Assembly: GCA_004557735.1 (NCBI GenBank)
Contig: SFFV01000027.1
Location: forward strand, 1-31,397
Source of the DNA: Clostridiales bacterium
GTDB taxonomy: Bacteria; Bacillota; Clostridia; Oscillospirales; Oscillospiraceae
DNA: 31,397 bases
Reading direction: 5' to 3'
Part shown: positions 1 to 6,481 of the stretch, piece after piece
How positions within the stretch are numbered: position 1 is the stretch's first letter
Layout of the letters: each line of letters begins with the position of its first letter
Program-made: the position numbers and the translations under genes
Notes under the pieces: generated by a model
The model's input: only the letters and a program-made list of their open reading frames with translations
Databases searched by the model: none
Told to the model about the DNA's origin: nothing

Positions 1-55
1 GCCGGCAGCCCTGCGGTGTTCCTGTGCGCCGCAAATTTATTTTAGGAGGGCAACC

Positions 56-208
56 ATGGAGGACACCAGACGAAGAGACCAGATCAACCGAATTATCAGA
101 AAATATCAGCTACTGCCGCCGGAAGACCGGGAGAGGGTGCTCACTCTCCTTGCGTTTTTAACAGAAGATCAATATAGTCCTCCATGCGCTGCAAGTTCTC
201 ATCGTTGA
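56..208 (+). CDS. Small helical protein, unknown function
   Basis: A 50-residue frame starts at ATG 56 behind a strong ribosome site (AGGAGG, about 6 bases upstream). The peptide is highly charged at the N-terminus and contains an amphipathic stretch around RDQINRIIRKYQLLPPEDRE, resembling the helical tails of small regulators. It runs convergently into the repressor gene and overlaps its 3' end by 68 bases, so the last ~20 codons are the antisense of the repressor C-terminus. The same frame is open back to the window edge, but the ribosome site argues for ATG 56. I do not recognise a family. The overlap makes it possible that the gene was truncated by a recombination junction. Confidence 0.45.
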   Translation: MEDTRRRDQINRIIRKYQLLPPEDRERVLTLLAFLTEDQYSPPCAASSHR

Positions 209-443
209 GCAGCTCCAGCTTGCGGTTAAGCCTGTCGTCTTTGACGACGGGCTTTTCTTTTTGCCCCAAGAGTTCATCTATTGAGCAGTTGAAGATGTCG
301 GCCATTCGTTTCAAGGATTCAAAATCAGGCTCACGGCGACCGACTTCCCAGCCGCTCACAGTGGTCTGTTTTACGGACAGCACATCGGCGAGTTCTTGTT
401 GCTTCATGCCGACTTGCTGCCTAAATTCCTTGATACGATTCAT
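141..443 (-). CDS. XRE-family transcriptional repressor (cI-like)
   Basis: A 100-residue regulator with an N-terminal lambda-repressor-type helix-turn-helix (residues about 5-60). The recognition helix region reads VKQTTVSGWEVGRREPDF and is followed by the family-typical LKRMADIFNCSIDELLG. A short charged C-terminal helix (about 70-98) probably dimerises; there is no peptidase domain, so this is not a LexA-type self-cleaving repressor. The start ATG has AGGTGA upstream on the minus strand. It is divergent from the early operon and faces a promoter pair, the classic position of the lysogeny repressor. It likely represses the rightward early promoter and its own gene. Confidence 0.9.
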   Translation of the reverse strand: MNRIKEFRQQVGMKQQELADVLSVKQTTVSGWEVGRREPDFESLKRMADIFNCSIDELLGQKEKPVVKDDRLNRKLELLNDENLQRMEDYIDLLLKTQGE

Positions 444-461
444 AGTTTATCACCTGATATC

Positions 462-490
462 ACAATACGCGATATTACAGCAATTTGCAA
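462..490 (-). promoter_or_regulatory. Leftward promoter of the repressor gene with operator
   Basis: On the minus strand TTGCAA (490-485) and TATTGT (467-462) are separated by 17 bases, giving a sigma-A-like promoter for the repressor. An imperfect inverted repeat, TATCaC...GcGATA (458-474), covers the -10 box and could be an autoregulatory operator. The promoter and operator roles are inferred from position and sequence. Confidence 0.5.
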
Positions 491-528
491 GCATTACGAC
501 AAAAAGGCGTGAAATTAAATATTTCCTC

Positions 529-557
529 TTGACATACGGCAAATCGCGTTGTATATT
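529..557 (+). promoter_or_regulatory. Rightward early promoter
   Basis: TTGACA (529-534) and TATATT (552-557) are separated by exactly 17 bases, a near-consensus sigma-A promoter reading into the early genes. The spacer contains AATCGCGTTGT, which resembles the ATCGCGTATTGTGATA sequence at the repressor's own promoter read on the opposite strand, so the repressor may bind both. Confidence 0.7.
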
Positions 558-561
558 GATA

Positions 562-594
562 GTGCAATTTGAATTAGCACGGCGCAACGCCGTG
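562..594 (+). promoter_or_regulatory. Palindrome and hairpin in the early leader
   Basis: Just downstream of the -10 box, 562-580 (GTGCAATTTGAATTAGCAC) is an imperfect palindrome pairing at 7 of 9 positions, a possible operator. It overlaps a perfect hairpin, CACGGC-5-GCCGTG (578-594), that would form in the early mRNA leader 26 bases before the first start codon. There is no T-run, so it is not a simple terminator. Confidence 0.4.
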
Positions 595-620
595 AATCAT
601 AACGGAGGCGAGGGCAGGAA

Positions 621-818
621 ATGAAAGTGTTCGTCAGTATCTTCTTCGGAGCGGCGGTGATCCTCACGGCGTACTCAAATGTAGGCGCATGGCAGAGCGC
701 AATCGTGCTCTGGAAGTACGGCAGCCGCTGGCCGGTCACGGGCGTAGCCCTGATGACGCTGTTCACGCTGTTCGCCTGGGCTGCGGGCTGCTACCTCATC
801 AAGCATTACATATTTTAG
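621..818 (+). CDS. Small two-helix membrane protein, first early gene
   Basis: A 65-residue protein starting at ATG 621 behind GGAGGCGAGGG. It has two predicted membrane segments (about residues 3-22 and 40-60) separated by a short loop with the charged sequence WKYGSRWPVTG, and a short basic tail. It is the first gene after the strong early promoter, a common place for small phage membrane proteins of unknown role (superinfection exclusion or host modulation are possible, but nothing in the sequence proves either). Confidence 0.65.
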   Translation: MKVFVSIFFGAAVILTAYSNVGAWQSAIVLWKYGSRWPVTGVALMTLFTLFAWAAGCYLIKHYIF

Positions 819-847
819 TTTTCTCCTTTTTCATCCTCTCTATCCCT

Positions 848-884
848 CTCCCCGCGGTCTTTGCTCTTCTTTTCCCGCGGGGAG
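848..884 (+). promoter_or_regulatory. 10-bp inverted repeat upstream of XRE gene
   Basis: CTCCCCGCGG (848-857) pairs perfectly with CCGCGGGGAG (875-884) around a 17-base pyrimidine-rich loop. No T-run follows, so it is not a standard terminator. In mRNA it would sequester the purine-rich GGGGAGG sequence preceding ATG 891. It may act as an attenuator or mRNA-stability hairpin between the first gene and the regulator genes. Confidence 0.4.
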
Positions 885-944
885 GCCTTAATGCAGCCGA
901 CGCCGGTCGCAAGCCCGGGAGCAAAACAGAAAGCAGGTGACGAA

Positions 945-1196
945 ATGGACGAGCTCAAGAGGCTGCGCGAGGCCGCGGGACTATCCCAAGTTCAGCTTGC
1001 ATTGAGACTGGGGGTGTCGCAGGGCACTGTCGCGAACTGGGAGCGAGGATTCCGCGTACCGCAGACAGGCAGTCTTATTAAGATCGCGAGCATCCTCGGC
1101 TGCGGCGTTGACGCGCTGCTCGGACTGAACACCCAGGGCGCGGACGCAGCCCATGACAATACAATACCTGACAGGGAGGTGCGCGTCAATGGATAA
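945..1196 (+). CDS. XRE-family DNA-binding protein (Cro-like)
   Basis: An 83-residue protein consisting almost entirely of one helix-turn-helix domain: residues 1-60 carry LREAAGLSQVQLALRLGVSQ, then GTVANWERG and SLIKIASILGCGVDALLG. I chose ATG 945 because AGGTGA lies 5 bases upstream and the domain begins at once; an in-frame ATG at 891 would add 18 low-complexity residues. Its stop overlaps the next start by 8 bases. By position and size it could be the Cro-like counterpart of the leftward repressor, or a control gene for early expression. Confidence 0.8.
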   Translation: MDELKRLREAAGLSQVQLALRLGVSQGTVANWERGFRVPQTGSLIKIASILGCGVDALLGLNTQGADAAHDNTIPDREVRVNG

Positions 1197-1644
1197 GGAC
1201 GCCCGGAACATCTATAAAAACGCGCGGCAGACTGCCGGTCTGACGCAGGAGCGCTGGGCGGAGCTGCTGGGGATATCCCCGGACAGTGTCCGACGGTACG
1301 AGGCCGGGGCGATGCTGCCCAGCGACGAGACGGTGCTGATGATGGCGGAGACGACGGGCATCCTCGTGCTGCCGCTCTGGCACCTCAGGGCTAAGAGCGC
1401 GATAGCGCAGGACATGCTCCCGGATGTGCCGGACGTGCCGCTGCCGCAGGCGGTGCTGAAACTGCTGACATCGGTCAAGGCCGTGAGCGGCAGCATCGAC
1501 AACCTGATGATACAGATCGCGTCTGACGGCATTGTCGATAACCGCGAGGAGGCGCTCTTCGAGGAGATCGCGGGCGATCTCGACGACGTTATCGAGGCGG
1601 CGATCGCCGTCAAGTGCGCGGGAGGTGCGAGACATGCAGAGTGA
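1189..1644 (+). CDS. XRE-family regulator with C-terminal helical domain
   Basis: A 151-residue protein starting at ATG 1189 behind GGGAGGTGCGCGTCA. The N-terminal 65 residues are a helix-turn-helix domain (TAGLTQERWAELLGISPDSV, then RRYEAGAMLPSDETVLMMAE). The C-terminal ~75 residues are predicted helical and acidic (DNREEALFEEIAGDLDDVIE) with no family I recognise. It overlaps the preceding regulator by 8 bases and the following gene by 11, so the early genes are translationally coupled. Probably a transcription factor of the early phase. Confidence 0.8.
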   Translation: MDKDARNIYKNARQTAGLTQERWAELLGISPDSVRRYEAGAMLPSDETVLMMAETTGILVLPLWHLRAKSAIAQDMLPDVPDVPLPQAVLKLLTSVKAVSGSIDNLMIQIASDGIVDNREEALFEEIAGDLDDVIEAAIAVKCAGGARHAE

Positions 1645-1858
1645 CAGATATCAGGGACGCTTCCCCGGCTACACCGGGAAAAAGCTTTTCGAGGTCGAGC
1701 ACCCGGTATTCGGGAGCTGCACCGTGGCCGCCCCAGATGAGAACGCGGCGTTACTGCCCGCGGCGACCTTCTGGCACACGTTCTGGGGAGCGGCGGAGTT
1801 CTACGCATACGCGAAGGTAACACGCGCCGGGCTGCTGGAGAGGAGCTCCAATGGCTGA
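1634..1858 (+). CDS. Hypothetical early protein
   Basis: A 74-residue protein starting at ATG 1634 behind GGGAGGTG (spacing about 6), inside the end of the preceding regulator. It has an aromatic-rich C-terminal half (ATFWHTFWGAAEFYAYAKV) and no membrane segment or metal motif. Small proteins with this layout are common in early operons of Clostridia prophages and are uncharacterised. The coding call rests on the ribosome site and the tight 11- and 8-base overlaps with its neighbours. Confidence 0.65.
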   Translation: MQSDRYQGRFPGYTGKKLFEVEHPVFGSCTVAAPDENAALLPAATFWHTFWGAAEFYAYAKVTRAGLLERSSNG

Positions 1859-1952
1859 GCTTACGATGATGGTACGCGCCGCGCTGTTCTTCGGCGTGGT
1901 CGGGACTGTACTCAGCGCGCTTGCGCTGGCGCTGTATTGGAGGAGACACTGA
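1851..1952 (+). CDS. 33-residue single-pass membrane peptide
   Basis: ATG 1851 follows GGAGAGGAGCTCCA and opens a 33-residue peptide: a short polar N-terminus, one hydrophobic segment (about residues 8-29, rich in Ala, Leu, Val) and a basic end, WRRH. Its stop TGA shares bases with the next ATG (TGATG), so it is embedded in the coupled chain of early genes. It is easily missed because of its size. Function unknown. Confidence 0.55.
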   Translation: MAELTMMVRAALFFGVVGTVLSALALALYWRRH

Positions 1953-2221
1953 TGGACGACAAGCTTATATCGAAGCTGGACGCCGCCGATATGCTCGGGG
2001 TCTCCGTCTCGACCGTCGAGCGGCTGATCGCCGACGGCGACCTGCCTATGTACAAGATACGCGGGCAGTGCAGGCTGATGACGTCGGACGTCAAGACGTA
2101 CATAGCGGGCTGCCGCAGAATTGCGGCTAAGGCAGCCCCCGTCCCCGCGCGCAGGCAGCCCGCCCGACGCGGCTCGAAGCTCGTCGGCTGCGGGTACTAC
2201 CCGGGGATGAAAGTGGTATAA
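1952..2221 (+). CDS. Excisionase-type helix-turn-helix protein (HTH_17)
   Basis: An 89-residue protein starting at ATG 1952, coupled by TGATG and preceded by GGAGGAGACAC. Residues 5-55 match the MerR/excisionase-type winged fold: LDAADMLGVSVSTVERLIAD, then GDLPMYKIRGQCRLMTSDVK. The C-terminus is basic and Pro/Arg-rich. In phages such proteins act as excision directionality factors or as early regulators. No integrase is visible here, so the precise role is open. Confidence 0.75.
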   Translation: MDDKLISKLDAADMLGVSVSTVERLIADGDLPMYKIRGQCRLMTSDVKTYIAGCRRIAAKAAPVPARRQPARRGSKLVGCGYYPGMKVV

Positions 2222-2224
2222 CGG

Positions 2225-2275
2225 GCGCTTTGGAACCTGCGGCATCGGGAACGGTGCCGCATATCGAGAGCACTC
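2225..2275 (+). repeat. 51-bp direct repeat, copy 1
   Basis: Bases 2225-2275 are identical to 3370-3420. Inside is a hairpin with a 7-bp stem, TGCGGCA (2238-2244) pairing with TGCCGCA (2255-2261), around a 10-base loop. The copies bracket the PAPS-reductase-like gene and each ends a few tens of bases before the next ribosome site. Both sequences outside the 51 bp differ. Confidence 0.95.
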
Positions 2276-2307
2276 GCGTCTCGAAAAAATTAAAGGAGGG
2301 AAACGCA

Positions 2308-3369
2308 ATGGGTGAATATAAAAGCCGCGTATACACGGACCGTCCGGCTTATGCTGACTACGACAGCGCAGCTAAGTTTCAGGCTATACAGTCTATCATC
2401 GCGAAGCGCTTAAAGGAGCACCCTCACGCTATTTGCTCGTATTCCGGAGGAGCTGATAGCGACATTATGATTGACCTGATAGAACGGACACGCGAGATAT
2501 TTAATCTGCCGCCGGTTGACTATGTGTTCTTCAACACCGGCCTTGAAATGAAAGCGACAAAGGATCACGTCAAGGCGACCTCCGAGAAGTACGGCGTCAA
2601 GATTCGGGAGTGCAGACCGAAGACAAACATTGTCACTGCATCGAGAAAATACGGGTTGCCGTTTGTCTCGAAAATTATGTCTGCTGGGCTTGAGGGCTGG
2701 CAGAAAAAAAACATCCCGCTGAGCATAGCGGAAGAGTACGACAACGCCGAGGATAAAGAAGCGAAGCGCGCAGAACTGAAAGCGCGCTATCCCGGATGTG
2801 AAACGACGATCAACTTCCTCTGCTGCTGCAACAGCAAGGGCGAGCCTCGTCCGAACATCCAGCTCGTCATCAACTCAAGCAAATATATGCGCGATTTCAT
2901 CGAGGAGTTTCCACCAGACTTTCAGATATCCGCAAAGTGCTGCGACTACTGCAAGAAGCAGGTCGCGCATCAGGTACAGAAAGATTATGACATGATCATC
3001 ACCGGCGAGCGCCGCGACGAAGGCGGGATGCGCTCAGTGCCGCGCAAGGATAACACTACGCTGTGCTTCACGGAGACCAGCAGCGGGCAGTACCGGCTTC
3101 GCCCTCTGTATTACGTCAGCGATAAGGACAAGGCTTGGTATAAGGAAAAGTACAACATCAGGTATTCCGACGCTTATGAAGTCTACGGTCTCACGCGTAC
3201 GGGCTGCTGCGGCTGCCCGATTAGTTATAAGGCTGTTGACGATCTTGAGCTGATTCGCCCCTATGAACCGACGCTTGTAAAGGCCGCATGGAACGTGTTC
3301 GGTAAGAGCTACCGTTACCGGCAGCAGTACAATGAGTATAAGGCTCGACGTAGAGAGACGGAGCTCTGA
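2308..3369 (+). CDS. PAPS-reductase-family (PP-loop ATPase) protein
   Basis: A 353-residue cytoplasmic protein starting at ATG 2308 behind AAAGGAGGGAAACGCA. The PP-loop SYSGGADSD (residues 44-52) defines the adenine-nucleotide alpha-hydrolase-like / phosphoadenosine phosphosulfate reductase family, which adenylates or reduces its substrates. Clustered cysteines (172-174; 211, 212, 215; 300, 301, 303 in TGCCGCP) could hold an iron-sulfur cluster, as in related enzymes. Phage members are not sulfate assimilation enzymes; links to nucleic-acid thiolation or defence (DndC, IbrA) are suggested for relatives. Two sampled 60-base lines are 47-50% G+C against 62% in a line of the helicase gene. With the flanking 51-bp repeats this suggests a separately acquired cargo gene. 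Confidence 0.85.
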   Translation: MGEYKSRVYTDRPAYADYDSAAKFQAIQSIIAKRLKEHPHAICSYSGGADSDIMIDLIERTREIFNLPPVDYVFFNTGLEMKATKDHVKATSEKYGVKIRECRPKTNIVTASRKYGLPFVSKIMSAGLEGWQKKNIPLSIAEEYDNAEDKEAKRAELKARYPGCETTINFLCCCNSKGEPRPNIQLVINSSKYMRDFIEEFPPDFQISAKCCDYCKKQVAHQVQKDYDMIITGERRDEGGMRSVPRKDNTTLCFTETSSGQYRLRPLYYVSDKDKAWYKEKYNIRYSDAYEVYGLTRTGCCGCPISYKAVDDLELIRPYEPTLVKAAWNVFGKSYRYRQQYNEYKARRRETEL

Positions 3370-3420
3370 GCGCTTTGGAACCTGCGGCATCGGGAACGGT
3401 GCCGCATATCGAGAGCACTC
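3370..3420 (+). repeat. 51-bp direct repeat, copy 2
   Basis: Identical to 2225-2275, starting one base after the stop codon of the PAPS-reductase-like gene and ending 20 bases before the initiator start codon. The internal hairpin stem is 3383-3389 with 3400-3406. Recombination between the copies would remove the gene (1,145 bp) exactly and leave one copy in front of the replication initiator. Confidence 0.95.
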
Positions 3421-3440
3421 TAAAAAGAGGAGGAGAGACT

Positions 3441-4199
3441 ATGGCTACAGGCGCATTATGCCGAAAGCCCGGATACTGGGCAGTTCTGCCCGCACGGGTA
3501 CGGTATGACGAAGATCTGCGCCCCAATGCGAAGCTCATCTATGCAGAGATCACGGCGCTTGCGGACAGTACCGGTTTTTGCTGGGCAACAAACAAGTACC
3601 TGAGCGAGCTTTTCGGGCTGTCCAAGAAGACCGTCAGTGATCTGATCGGGACGCTTGAGAAGAAAGGCTACATACAGATCGAGGTCGTCCGCGACGAAAA
3701 AGGCGCGGTTTCAGACCGAAAAATCTACGTCGACCGCGTGAGTGTCGTAGTGCCTGACCCTATCCCTAAAAATGGGGATAGGTATCCCCAAAATAACGGA
3801 TACCCTATCCCCAAAAATGGGGAAGAGAATAATATATATATTAACAATAACCCCCCTATATCCCCCCAGGGGGATGATGTGTGTGTTTCTGAGCCGAAGC
3901 ACAAGCCGGAGCGCTTCACCAAGCTCTGGAATTTCTACCCGCACTCCAAGCGCGGCAGTAAGCAGCGGGCAATGAGGGCATGGGACAAGCTCAAGCCATC
4001 GGACGAGCTGATCGACACCATCGCCAAGGCGCTTATGAGGCAGCTCCGGACAGATGAATGGAGCCGCGGCATAGGGGTGCCGCACCTCAGCTCCTACCTT
4101 AACGGGCGGCTCTGGCTCGACGCTGAGGAAATCGACGAGGCCCCGGCCGCAGCGACCGGGATAAGCGACGACGGAGGGGAGCGCGAAGAATGGACCTGA
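3441..4199 (+). CDS. Phage replication initiator (winged-helix, O/DnaD-like)
   Basis: A 252-residue protein starting at ATG 3441 behind GAGGAGGAGAGACT. Residues 5-100 form a winged helix-turn-helix typical of phage replisome organisers (LRPNAKLIYAEITALADSTG, then ATNKYLSELFGLSKKTVSDL). A low-complexity linker (106-145) repeats PIPKNG and ends in Asn-rich sequence. The C-terminal domain (155-225) has the usual signature: KLWNFYPHSK, RAMRAWDKLKPSDEL and SSYLNGRLW. It probably binds iterons located in its own linker coding region (3761-3850) and recruits the downstream helicase. It overlaps the helicase start by 10 bases. Confidence 0.85.
   Translation: MATGALCRKPGYWAVLPARVRYDEDLRPNAKLIYAEITALADSTGFCWATNKYLSELFGLSKKTVSDLIGTLEKKGYIQIEVVRDEKGAVSDRKIYVDRVSVVVPDPIPKNGDRYPQNNGYPIPKNGEENNIYINNNPPISPQGDDVCVSEPKHKPERFTKLWNFYPHSKRGSKQRAMRAWDKLKPSDELIDTIAKALMRQLRTDEWSRGIGVPHLSSYLNGRLWLDAEEIDEAPAAATGISDDGGEREEWT
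3761..3850 (+). promoter_or_regulatory. Candidate replication origin inside initiator gene
   Basis: Three 20-bp iterons begin TATCCC: 3761 (TATCCCTAAAAATGGGGATA), 3783 (TATCCCCAAAATAACGGATA) and 3806 (TATCCCCAAAAATGGGGAAG). Spacing is 22-23 bp, about two helical turns. They are followed at once by an AT-rich tract (3826-3850, AATAATATATATATTAACAA) suited to unwinding. This matches the lambda arrangement, where the origin lies inside gene O. Function is inferred from layout. Confidence 0.7.
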
Positions 4200-5503
4200 C
4201 CGGCTACTCAGCCTACTACGACGCTCAGACGGCGGTCCTCGGCTCGCTGCTGATAGAGCCGGAGAAACTCGCGGGACAGATCATGCACGTGGTCAGGCCG
4301 GAGGACTTCTCCGATCCCGTCAAGCGAAACCTCTTCACCGCGGCGCGGGAGATATTCCTCAAGCGCGAGACTCTCGACGCCGTGACGCTCGTGGAGCATG
4401 TCGGCGCTGCGTATTCGCAGCAGGTACGCGAGATACTCCAGCTGACGCCGACGGCGAACAACTGGCGCGAGTATGTGAATCTCCTCAAGGACGGCGCGAT
4501 GCTGACACGCATCCGCGATCTTGGGCAGGCGCTCACAGAGGCGGCCAGCGCGGAGGACGGGCGGAGGCTCCTTGTCGAGGCTCAGGGGATGCTGAGTGTG
4601 AGGCCCGGGCGGCGAGTCCGGAACTACACGGAGATCCTCGCGGACTTCTTCGACCGCATGAACGACCCGACGCCGCCGGACTTCCTCAAATTCGGGATCG
4701 AGGCGCTGGACAAGAAGGTCAGGATCAGCCGCGGCAGCTTCGTCGTCATAGGCGCGGACAGTTCCGTCGGCAAGACGGCCTTTTCCTTGCAGCTCGCGTA
4801 TAACATCGCAGCCGGCGGGAGCCGGGTCTGCTTCTTCAGCTACGAGACGAGCCTTGAGGCGTCGGCCGACCGCACGATCGCGAACACCGCAGATGCGCGG
4901 CTGTCGGACATCAAGGCAAAGAACATATCCGAGCACGTCGCCCGCCGGGCGATGGCCGAGGCGGAGCGTTCAGAACGCATCCCGCTGTACATACAGGAGT
5001 CCGCCGGGATGACGGTGGACGACCTCCGGGCGGAGACGCTCTGCGGACAGTACGACGTGATCTTCATCGACTACGTTCAGCTTGTCCCCGGGCGGAGCCG
5101 GGACAGCCGGTTCGAGACCGTGACGGCGACGTCAATGGCGCTGCACTCGATGGCTCAGGAGCTCGGGGTGACGGTGGTAGCGCTGTCGCAGGTGACGCCG
5201 CCGGAGCCCGGAAAGGACGGCAAGCGCCGTCAGCTGCGCAAGGAGGATCTCCGGGAGAGCCGGCAGCTCCTCCAGGACGCCGAGGCGATCCTGATGATGG
5301 ACCTCGCCGACCCGAAGGATTACAAGAGCCAGCGCGTCCTGATTGTCGACAAGAACAAGGACGGCGCACTCGGCAGCGTCCGGCTCGACTTCGACCCGGA
5401 GCACATGAGATTCACGACCGCACAGCGCAGCGGCAAGACCCCGCCGCCGGATCAGGTGACGTTCAAAGAGCTGCCGGACAACGGCGACGAGCTCCCGTTT
5501 TAG
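4190..5503 (+). CDS. dnaB: DnaB-type replicative helicase
   Basis: A 437-residue protein whose ATG 4190 lies inside the end of the initiator gene. Residues 10-110 are the DnaB N-terminal domain (AVLGSLLIEPE, LKRETLDAVTLVEHVG). From 165 on is the RecA-like motor: Walker A GADSSVGKTA (188-197), Walker B DVIFIDYVQL (289-298), ALSQV sensor region (331-335) and DKNKDG near the arginine finger region (387-392). It unwinds the phage origin as a hexamer. The length is close to that of bacterial DnaB. The initiator presumably loads it, since no separate loader is visible. Confidence 0.92.
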   Translation: MDLTGYSAYYDAQTAVLGSLLIEPEKLAGQIMHVVRPEDFSDPVKRNLFTAAREIFLKRETLDAVTLVEHVGAAYSQQVREILQLTPTANNWREYVNLLKDGAMLTRIRDLGQALTEAASAEDGRRLLVEAQGMLSVRPGRRVRNYTEILADFFDRMNDPTPPDFLKFGIEALDKKVRISRGSFVVIGADSSVGKTAFSLQLAYNIAAGGSRVCFFSYETSLEASADRTIANTADARLSDIKAKNISEHVARRAMAEAERSERIPLYIQESAGMTVDDLRAETLCGQYDVIFIDYVQLVPGRSRDSRFETVTATSMALHSMAQELGVTVVALSQVTPPEPGKDGKRRQLRKEDLRESRQLLQDAEAILMMDLADPKDYKSQRVLIVDKNKDGALGSVRLDFDPEHMRFTTAQRSGKTPPPDQVTFKELPDNGDELPF

Positions 5504-5516
5504 GAGGTGAGGCACG

Positions 5517-5708
5517 ACGAAGATCGGAGACAAGATTCGGTTCATCCCCTCAGCATGGACACAGTTCAGCGACGTGAGTTCCCTCAGCTCATACGGCGTC
5601 AATGGTGACGTCGAGGGCGAGATCGTCGAGATCAACTATGCGCACCGGTGGTACAGAGCACGGTACCAGGCGGGAGGCGCGACACTTTACGAGTCATTCA
5701 AATTTTAA
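5517..5708 (+). CDS. Small phage protein with apparent ACG start
   Basis: The frame reads (T)KIGDKIRFIPSAW...EIVEINYAHRWYRARY...ESFKF and ends at TAA 5706; it looks like a small beta-rich phage protein family whose members begin MKIGD. The expected start is ACG 5517, nine bases after GGAGG (5503-5507). The frame is closed by TGA 5508-5510 and there is no ATG, GTG or TTG before GTG 5574, which would delete a third of the protein and has no ribosome site. So it either initiates at ACG or lost its ATG by one T-to-C change. With an ACG start it has 63 residues. Function unknown. Confidence 0.6.
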   Translation, partial: TKIGDKIRFIPSAWTQFSDVSSLSSYGVNGDVEGEIVEINYAHRWYRARYQAGGATLYESFKF

Positions 5709-5737
5709 GCAAAATCAGAGTCTGGAGGACCACAACG

Positions 5738-6469
5738 ATGAGAACAACCGCGATTATTAACCTCAAGGGCGGCGTCGCAAAGACGACGACAGCCCTGAAC
5801 ATGGCCGCGATACTGGCCAAGGACTACAAGCAGCGCGTCCTGTTAGTGGACGCGGACAGTCAATGCAACTGCACCGAGTTTTTCCAGCGTGACGCGATGC
5901 ATTCCGGCACCCTCGCCGATATGCTGCGCGGCCTTGCGCCGTGCATCGAGCACAGCCGGTTCGACGGCGTCGACCTCCTGCCGGGAGACGACAGCCTGAT
6001 GGACCTTGATCTGACGAAGATCGAGACCGGCAGCGCCTCCGCTGTGTGCCTGCGTGAGCTGACCGCGGAGCTGGGCGACAGGTACGACCGGATGATCATC
6101 GACTGCCCGCCGGCGTTCAATGCGGCTTCTGCCGCGGCGCTGGTGGCGGCGGACGAGGTCATCATCCCGATCAAACTCGATGCGTTCAGCCTGCGCGGGA
6201 TGGCGAACATCATGCAGCAGGTCAGCAACATGCGCAAGATCAACGACAGCCTCACCGTCGCCGGCATCCTGCCGACGATGTGGTATAAGTCAGATAACAT
6301 CATCGAGGCCGAGAAGATGCTGCGCGAGTTCGGGCTCCCGGTGCTGCCCCATGTTCGGCGCACGAACAAGGTCGACGACATGACCTTTGCGCAGGAGCCG
6401 CTTGTTATCAGCTCGCCGAAGAGTGCGGCGGGCGTCGATTACCGCCGCGTCGTTGCGGCGCTGATGTGA
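5738..6469 (+). CDS. parA: ParA-family partition ATPase
   Basis: A 243-residue protein starting at ATG 5738 behind TGGAGGACCACAACG. It carries the deviant Walker A KGGVAKTTT (residues 10-18), the A' region LLVDADSQCN (35-44) and the Walker B region MIIDCPPAFN. It lacks an N-terminal helix-turn-helix, so it is the short (type Ib / Soj-like) form. ParA ATPases move DNA by binding nucleoid and reacting to ParB bound to centromere sites. The parB gene follows 12 bases later. Repeated palindromes in and beyond parB are candidate centromeres. Confidence 0.92.
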   Translation: MRTTAIINLKGGVAKTTTALNMAAILAKDYKQRVLLVDADSQCNCTEFFQRDAMHSGTLADMLRGLAPCIEHSRFDGVDLLPGDDSLMDLDLTKIETGSASAVCLRELTAELGDRYDRMIIDCPPAFNAASAAALVAADEVIIPIKLDAFSLRGMANIMQQVSNMRKINDSLTVAGILPTMWYKSDNIIEAEKMLREFGLPVLPHVRRTNKVDDMTFAQEPLVISSPKSAAGVDYRRVVAALM

Positions 6470-6481
6470 GGAGGTGCGGTC

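Noticed and set aside
1..45. An open frame ending in TAG at 43-45 as an upstream gene end
   Set aside because: Only 14 codons are visible and nothing supports coding.
184..624. A plus-strand frame over the repressor and switch
   Set aside because: Antisense of the repressor; Ser-rich composition is typical of a shadow frame.
891..944. ATG 891 as start of the XRE gene
   Set aside because: It would add 18 low-complexity residues; ATG 945 has AGGTGA and begins the domain, although 891 cannot be fully excluded.
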